A stretch of DNA of 10,605 nucleotides from an uncultured Candidatus Saccharibacteria bacterium (GTDB lineage Bacteria; Patescibacteriota; Saccharimonadia; Saccharimonadales; Saccharimonadaceae). Both the position numbers and the translations under genes were made by a program. The stretch covers positions 1-10,605 of the forward strand of contig CALHQU010000073.1 of the NCBI GenBank assembly GCA_938038145.1, read 5' to 3'. Positions 7,632-10,605 of this stretch are shown one piece after another (position 1 is the first letter of the stretch; each line of letters opens with the position of its first letter). The notes beneath the pieces are model-generated. The model was given only the letters and a program-made list of their open reading frames with translations. It was not told where the DNA came from and made no database searches.

Positions 7632-8651
7632 TCAATATCTTGGCCATCCAGTACTCTTCTCCTTGGCTTCAAGATCTAGACATTTACGAACAACCGGTAC
7701 AACTTCAATTACCGCTTCAGCATAGGCTTCCCCTGAATTATATACCCTGACAGCATTCTTCACCTCCTCGACATCATACGTATTACAACCGTCGGTATTT
7801 TTCAATATTTCGATGGCAATCTTGATGCTCTCAATGTCGGTGAGAGGCTTCTTAGATTTTACTTGTGCCACACCAACCGTAAGTTCACATCCGAATAGTG
7901 CAACGATAGTATTTTCTATTCTTCGGATTACTCGAGGTCTATTCATATCTTCGTATACCAATATAGAATATAGAAGAAGTTTGTTGCACACTTCATTTTT
8001 ACAATACGAATCTATATATTCATGATAATTATTATAGATATCGCCAAACGTCCTAACGACATAGTTAGTGAAAATGATATTATTTTCATCTTCCGTAGCA
8101 TTGTAGTCACCGCCCATATTAGTCATACGAAAATACAGAAGAACAAGCATGGCTACAATCATGCTCGACCATAAGTTATCTAACAAGCTATTGATGCTAC
8201 TTGGTGCAATAATTGACACATCAGCATTGTTGCTTATGATTCCTACGAGAGCCCCTACACATATTGCAAACAAAATATTAACAATATGAACTAGCTTCTC
8301 TCCAATAAATTTCTTCTTTTTGAATAACTCCAGAAAATCTCTAAAAACTAGTGAAATTATTGTTGATATAATTGCATAAACACACGGCTCATTCACCTTG
8401 CAATAGCGTTGCTCTACAGATACCACCAGGAGAGATATGATAGCCACCGGAAGTGTTCGAAATAAAAAATAGTTAAGCCACTTCCTATGCCCACAGCTTG
8501 CAAGCTGCCGAACCGATAGGTAGTTAGACGCAGACGTGTTTAGTATCGGACTACTACTATTAAGAGAATCATCGTATTTAACTAGCTGAAAAAATACCTC
8601 AATGAGAAGACCTCCCACTATGGCTATGAATATAGGTACTACGCTTTCCAT
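7632..8651 (-). CDS. Membrane protein with C-terminal lysozyme/SLT-like domain
   Basis: I do not recognise this 339-residue protein as a named family. Five hydrophobic helices are visible, at about residues 4-24, 61-79, 90-106, 119-140 and 160-175. The soluble part (about 176-339) shows three motifs in the order seen in SLT transglycosylases and related lysozymes. ILVYEDMNRP (230-239, candidate catalytic E234) resembles the ESxFNP motif; VGVAQV (259-264) resembles GLMQ; VRVYNSGEAY (301-310) resembles AYNAG. The basic loop FKKKKF (110-115) and the positive-inside rule put the C-terminal domain in the cytoplasm, which is odd for a wall hydrolase. The ATG at 8651 has a clear AGGGGG ribosome binding site five bases upstream, unlike the leaderless genes nearby. 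The gene is AT-rich and abuts the rhuM remnant, so it is probably imported defence or mobile cargo. The fold is inferred from motifs alone. Confidence 0.85.
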   Translation of the reverse strand: MESVVPIFIAIVGGLLIEVFFQLVKYDDSLNSSSPILNTSASNYLSVRQLASCGHRKWLNYFLFRTLPVAIISLLVVSVEQRYCKVNEPCVYAIISTIISLVFRDFLELFKKKKFIGEKLVHIVNILFAICVGALVGIISNNADVSIIAPSSINSLLDNLWSSMIVAMLVLLYFRMTNMGGDYNATEDENNIIFTNYVVRTFGDIYNNYHEYIDSYCKNEVCNKLLLYSILVYEDMNRPRVIRRIENTIVALFGCELTVGVAQVKSKKPLTDIESIKIAIEILKNTDGCNTYDVEEVKNAVRVYNSGEAYAEAVIEVVPVVRKCLDLEAKEKSTGWPRY

Positions 8652-8656
8652 TATTA

Positions 8657-8662
8657 CCCCCT
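8657..8662 (-). promoter_or_regulatory. Ribosome binding site of the membrane protein gene
   Basis: AGGGGG lies five bases before the ATG at 8651 and fixes the start. It lies just beyond the recognisable rhuM remnant, so rhuM and this gene may once have been co-transcribed. Confidence 0.6.
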
Positions 8663-8677
8663 TTTAATCTACCATGA

Positions 8678-9038
8678 GATATATTCTTACAAATGATCAG
8701 TCACCCGGATATATAGCTATACTCGGCTTGATACGGTAGCTAAGTGAGATGATCATGTAGATATTATAACAATTTACTTCATGGTTCTTGACGTCAGAGA
8801 CAACTATTCGGAATTTCCGAACAGTTGCCACAAGATCAAGCTCGCTCTCCTTAAAGATATTCTTAATATGCTCGCTAACATTGACTTTTCTTGATTGGTA
8901 TGGCTCCGCCATTTGCATCTGCATCAGCCGAACTGTCTCACCCCGAGACCAAACATTTACTTGGAGTTTACCGTTATCGTCAGTATAAATAACGATATTG
9001 CCATCGTGTCGCTAGACTAAACGATCACTTTGACTCAT
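8678..9038 (-). pseudogene. rhuM: rhuM-family gene remnant (premature TAG, frameshift, deletions)
   Basis: The reading from ATG 9038 is MSQSDRLV, then TAG (9012-9014), then RHDGNIVIYTDDNGKLQVNV and onward. It has the RhuM-family N-terminal pattern: IVIYTDDNGK, QMAEPYQSRKVNVSEHIKNIF, ATVRKF, then CYNIYMIISLSYRIK. RhuM proteins are normally much longer (about 300 residues). The frame ends at TGA 8697-8699 after unrelated residues. Shifting by +1 recovers IRVTDHL, a TAA, then EYI, which fits the usual RVWATDHLKEYI region with a two-residue deletion and Lys changed to stop. So the gene carries at least an amber codon, a frameshift, a second stop and loss of its 3' half. Conserved W and T of the WLTQ motif are also replaced (RLMQ). 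RhuM genes often sit inside type I R-M operons, which fits the hsdM stub just upstream. A short protein from internal ATGs near 8924 is possible but unlikely to work. Confidence 0.82.
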
Positions 9039-9091
9039 TTTGTTGACATCTCCGACTGACATGTCAACAATCTAGTATATTTTGTTGACAT
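9037..9091. repeat. Three copies of TTGTTGACAT in alternating orientation
   Basis: ATTTTGTTGACAT occurs exactly at 9037-9049 and again at 9079-9091, 42 bp apart. Between them ATGTCAACAAT (9061-9071) is the same core inverted. The cluster spans the junction between the hsdM stub and the rhuM remnant. It may be a deletion scar at short repeats or a leftover protein-binding array. The embedded TTGACA is not followed by a suitable -10 on either strand. Confidence 0.7.
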
Positions 9092-9266
9092 TAATGTAGT
9101 TATAATTCGTCAGGTTCTCTGATATAAATCGGTAGAATAAGAAACCTAGTACATACGCCTTAAAGTCCCAGCCATCAACCGATCCACGCAATTCATTGGC
9201 AATCTTCCAAATAGTATTATGAAGATTAGTGCGTTCTTGCTCTTTAAGATCATCCCCCGATGTCAT
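9072..9266 (-). pseudogene. hsdM: Truncated type I R-M methyltransferase subunit (HsdM N-terminus)
   Basis: Only 64 residues remain of a protein usually near 500. Residues 9-55 match the start of HsdM: EQERTNLHNTIWKIANELRG followed by VDGWDFKAYVLGFLFYRFI and SENLTNY. The SAM-binding and NPPF catalytic motifs are absent, so it cannot methylate DNA. The last residues (INVNKIY) are encoded by the 13-bp repeat at the junction and by unrelated bases, and the stop is TAG at 9072-9074. It is in the same reading frame as the rhuM remnant, with 19 codons between the two TAGs. The promoter upstream is intact (TATAAT, six bases, ATG), so the stub may still be expressed. It is best read as the 5' end of a lost hsdM-rhuM type I locus. 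Confidence 0.85.
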
Positions 9267-9272
9267 GAGGGT

Positions 9273-9278
9273 ATTATA
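9273..9278 (-). promoter_or_regulatory. -10 box of the hsdM remnant, leaderless layout
   Basis: TATAAT-ACCCTC-ATG on the minus strand: six bases from the box to the ATG at 9266. The same spacing is seen at the Fic and RadC genes. There is no ribosome binding site. Confidence 0.6.
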
Positions 9279-9309
9279 CTATGCTTGACAGAAGCTTGTG
9301 TCGATAAGA

Positions 9310-9954
9310 TTAAATTATGCTTTGAAAACTATCTTTAGTTACGACGATGTGGTCGATTAGTGTGATCCCTAGAAGCTTGCCGGCTTCCGTCAGCCTGTCA
9401 GTGACGTCTCGGTCAGCCTGGCTGATCTCCAAGCTCCCGCTCGGATGATTATGCGCCACAATAACACCGGCGGCACGGTCAGTAATAGCATCAGCGAAGA
9501 CTTCTCGTGGATGTACCAGGCTGGCGGTCAGCGTGCCGATGGTTACCACCCGCTGAGCGATCAGGCGGTTCGCCCCGTCGAGAGTCAGACAGACGAAATG
9601 TTCCTGCTTCTTGTCACGAATATTCGCTAGTAGAGCCACTGCCTTTTCCGGCGAATCAACTACCGGTCGATCGCTATCGACCAGATATCGCTTAGCCAGC
9701 TCTAGACTGGCTAGTATCACCGGGATCTTCGCTTCGCCCAAGCCAACTACGCTGCGCAGGTCACCATATGCCAGCTCGCCGTCCTTCTCTCGCAGTAATC
9801 TAAGCACCCGGCGGGCGATCACGCCGACATCCGCCTGAGCGTTACCGCTGCCAATGATCGCCATCAGCAGCTCCAGGTCGCTTAATCGCTCAGCGCCATA
9901 GCGAGCCAGCTTTTCCCTGGGTCGGTCAGCTTTAAGCTTGTCCTTAATCTTCAT
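9310..9954 (-). CDS. radC: RadC / DUF2466 JAMM-domain protein
   Basis: This 214-residue protein has the full RadC layout. An N-terminal helix-hairpin-helix-like part (about 1-95; LSDLELLMAIIGSG at 24-37 and VVGLGEAK at 69-76) is followed by a JAMM metal-binding domain. In the latter, E118 and HNHPSG (168-173) with S178 and D181 fit the E ... HxHx7Sx2D signature, so a zinc site is likely intact. The original link of radC to DNA repair is doubtful and the family's substrate is unknown; homologues are common on chromosomes and mobile elements. The frame could start at 9981, but TATACT at 9961-9966 lies six bases before the ATG at 9954. That makes 9954 the likely leaderless start, and MKIKDKL is a typical family beginning. 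It diverges from the ABC ATPase gene. Confidence 0.93.
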   Translation of the reverse strand: MKIKDKLKADRPREKLARYGAERLSDLELLMAIIGSGNAQADVGVIARRVLRLLREKDGELAYGDLRSVVGLGEAKIPVILASLELAKRYLVDSDRPVVDSPEKAVALLANIRDKKQEHFVCLTLDGANRLIAQRVVTIGTLTASLVHPREVFADAITDRAAGVIVAHNHPSGSLEISQADRDVTDRLTEAGKLLGITLIDHIVVTKDSFQSII

Positions 9955-9960
9955 GACGCT

Positions 9961-9966
9961 AGTATA
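9961..9966 (-). promoter_or_regulatory. -10 box of radC, leaderless layout
   Basis: TATACT-AGCGTC-ATG on the minus strand gives six bases between box and start. TGCTATATA, shifted two bases upstream (hexamer 9963-9968), is an alternative extended -10 reading. Confidence 0.5.
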
Positions 9967-9988
9967 TAGCATCGTCAGCAAACTGTGC

Positions 9989-9994
9989 TATTAT
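9989..9994 (+). promoter_or_regulatory. Extended -10 promoter of the ABC ATPase gene
   Basis: TGC-TATTAT (9986-9994) is an extended -10. It predicts transcription from about 10001 and a leader of about 12 bases with no Shine-Dalgarno sequence before the ATG at 10013. It lies back to back with the radC promoter in a 58-base gap. Confidence 0.5.
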
Positions 9995-10012
9995 ATACCG
10001 CAGTAAATTATT

Positions 10013-10605
10013 ATGACTAAGAAGCAGCCAATCATCACCGTATCTCATTTCGTCAAGCGCTACGGCAAGAAACGAGCCCTCAATGGTATCTCTTTCGAAG
10101 TGTATCCAGGTGAGATCTTCGGTCTGCTCGGCCCGAATGGCGCCGGCAAGACCACTACACTAGAGATGATTGAGACGCTCCGTCAGATTGACGGCGGCAA
10201 GGCAATAGTCGACGGTCTCGACGTCAGTAAAAAGCCTATGAAAGTCAAGGGCATCATCGGTATCCAGCTCCAATCAACTGCCTTTTATAACAAACTAAGC
10301 TTAAGAGAGCAGCTCAAGATGTTTGGTAGTCTCTACGGCACCGAAGTAGATACCGACGCCTTACTGAGTAAAGTACAGCTAACCGAAAAAGCAGATAGCT
10401 ACGTAGAGGAGTTGTCGGGCGGCCAGAAACAACGTTTCGCCATCGCTTCCACTCTAGTCAATCACCCCAAGGTTCTCTTTCTCGACGAGCCAACCACCGG
10501 GCTTGATCCGCAAGCCAGGCGAAATATGTGGGAGCTGATCCAGCAGATTCGAGACGAGGGTGTGACCGTCGTCCTGACCACCCACTACATGGAAGAGGCT
10601 GAGCT
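10013..10605 (+). CDS. ABC transporter ATP-binding protein (ABC-2/DRA type), C-terminus beyond the window
   Basis: The first 197 residues are present and open to the edge. Motifs in order are Walker A GPNGAGKT (40-47), Q-loop Q85 or Q87 in GIQLQST, signature LSGGQKQR (134-141), Walker B VLFLDEP (154-160) with catalytic E159, D-loop GLDP (163-166) and the switch H191 in TTHYMEEAE. All are intact, so it should hydrolyse ATP. The PNGAGKTTTLEMIETL and TTHYMEEAE patterns are typical of ATPases that pair with ABC-2 permeases for export of drugs, lipids or polysaccharides. The permease is probably the next gene to the right, outside the window. It is divergent from radC. The substrate cannot be inferred. 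Confidence 0.95.
   Translation, partial: MTKKQPIITVSHFVKRYGKKRALNGISFEVYPGEIFGLLGPNGAGKTTTLEMIETLRQIDGGKAIVDGLDVSKKPMKVKGIIGIQLQSTAFYNKLSLREQLKMFGSLYGTEVDTDALLSKVQLTEKADSYVEELSGGQKQRFAIASTLVNHPKVLFLDEPTTGLDPQARRNMWELIQQIRDEGVTVVLTTHYMEEAE

Noticed and set aside
8697..8924. A free-standing 75-residue gene with an ATG at 8924.
   Set aside because: Homology to RhuM continues upstream of this ATG to the TAG at 9012 and downstream in another frame, so it is part of a pseudogene.
9012..9074. TAG recoded as an amino acid in this organism.
   Set aside because: TAG is the natural stop of mod (4364-4366) and the YggU-like gene (7336-7338), and rhuM also carries a frameshift, a TAA and deletions, so decay explains the stops better.
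9101..9106. TATAAT on the plus strand after TTGACA at 9085-9090.
   Set aside because: The spacer is only 10 bases, far from the usual 16-18, and no plus-strand gene follows.
1..10605. CRISPR arrays, tRNA or rRNA genes, intact insertion sequences.
   Set aside because: No regularly spaced repeat array, cloverleaf or rRNA-like stretch, and no transposase motif, was seen on either strand.

Overview
The window is bacterial, with densely packed genes, nearly all on the minus strand. The host is most likely a small-genome bacterium of the Patescibacteria, with Candidatus Saccharibacteria (TM7) my best guess. That placement is inference and moderate at best. It rests on compact core genes (a RadC-type JAMM protein, an ABC-2 type ATPase, a YggU-like protein), on short or absent 5' leaders with strong or extended -10 boxes, and on the style of the type I R-M/RhuM remnants. 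No rRNA or tRNA is present to confirm it.

Region 1 (1-6264, minus strand) is a GC-richer three-gene defence operon. In transcription order it holds a type III DNA methyltransferase (mod), the type III restriction subunit (res, with helicase motifs and a C-terminal PD...ExK nuclease), and a SNF2-family helicase that runs off the left edge. The spacing is tight: the res ribosome binding site overlaps the mod stop codon, and the helicase starts 33 bases after the res stop, in the same reading frame. A TATAAT box lies just upstream of mod, and a 12-codon mini-ORF overlaps the mod start.

Region 2 (6295-7600) holds a complete Fic-domain AMP-transferase with an N-terminal self-inhibitory motif and a probable DNA-binding tail, then a small DUF167/YggU protein. 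The Fic gene appears to be transcribed without a leader. A perfect 8-bp dyad sits in its -35 area and could be an operator.

Region 3 (7632-9278) is AT-rich and looks like a decayed defence island. It contains a membrane protein with five predicted transmembrane helices and a C-terminal domain carrying the ordered motifs of lysozyme/SLT transglycosylases, apparently facing the cytoplasm. Upstream of it lie a broken rhuM gene (premature TAG, frameshift, small deletions) and a 64-residue stub of hsdM. The hsdM-rhuM order is that of a type I R-M locus, so this is probably the remnant of a type I system now sitting near an intact type III system. Three copies of TTGTTGACAT in alternating orientation mark the breakpoint.

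Region 4 (9310-10605) returns to housekeeping-like genes: a complete RadC/DUF2466 protein, and diverging from it an ABC transporter ATPase cut by the right edge. The two share a 58-base divergent promoter region.

The most interesting items are the membrane protein with a lysozyme-like domain, the type III R-M plus SNF2 helicase operon, the eroded hsdM-rhuM locus with its repeats, and a recurring promoter layout in which TATAAT (or TATACT) is followed by exactly six bases and then ATG.
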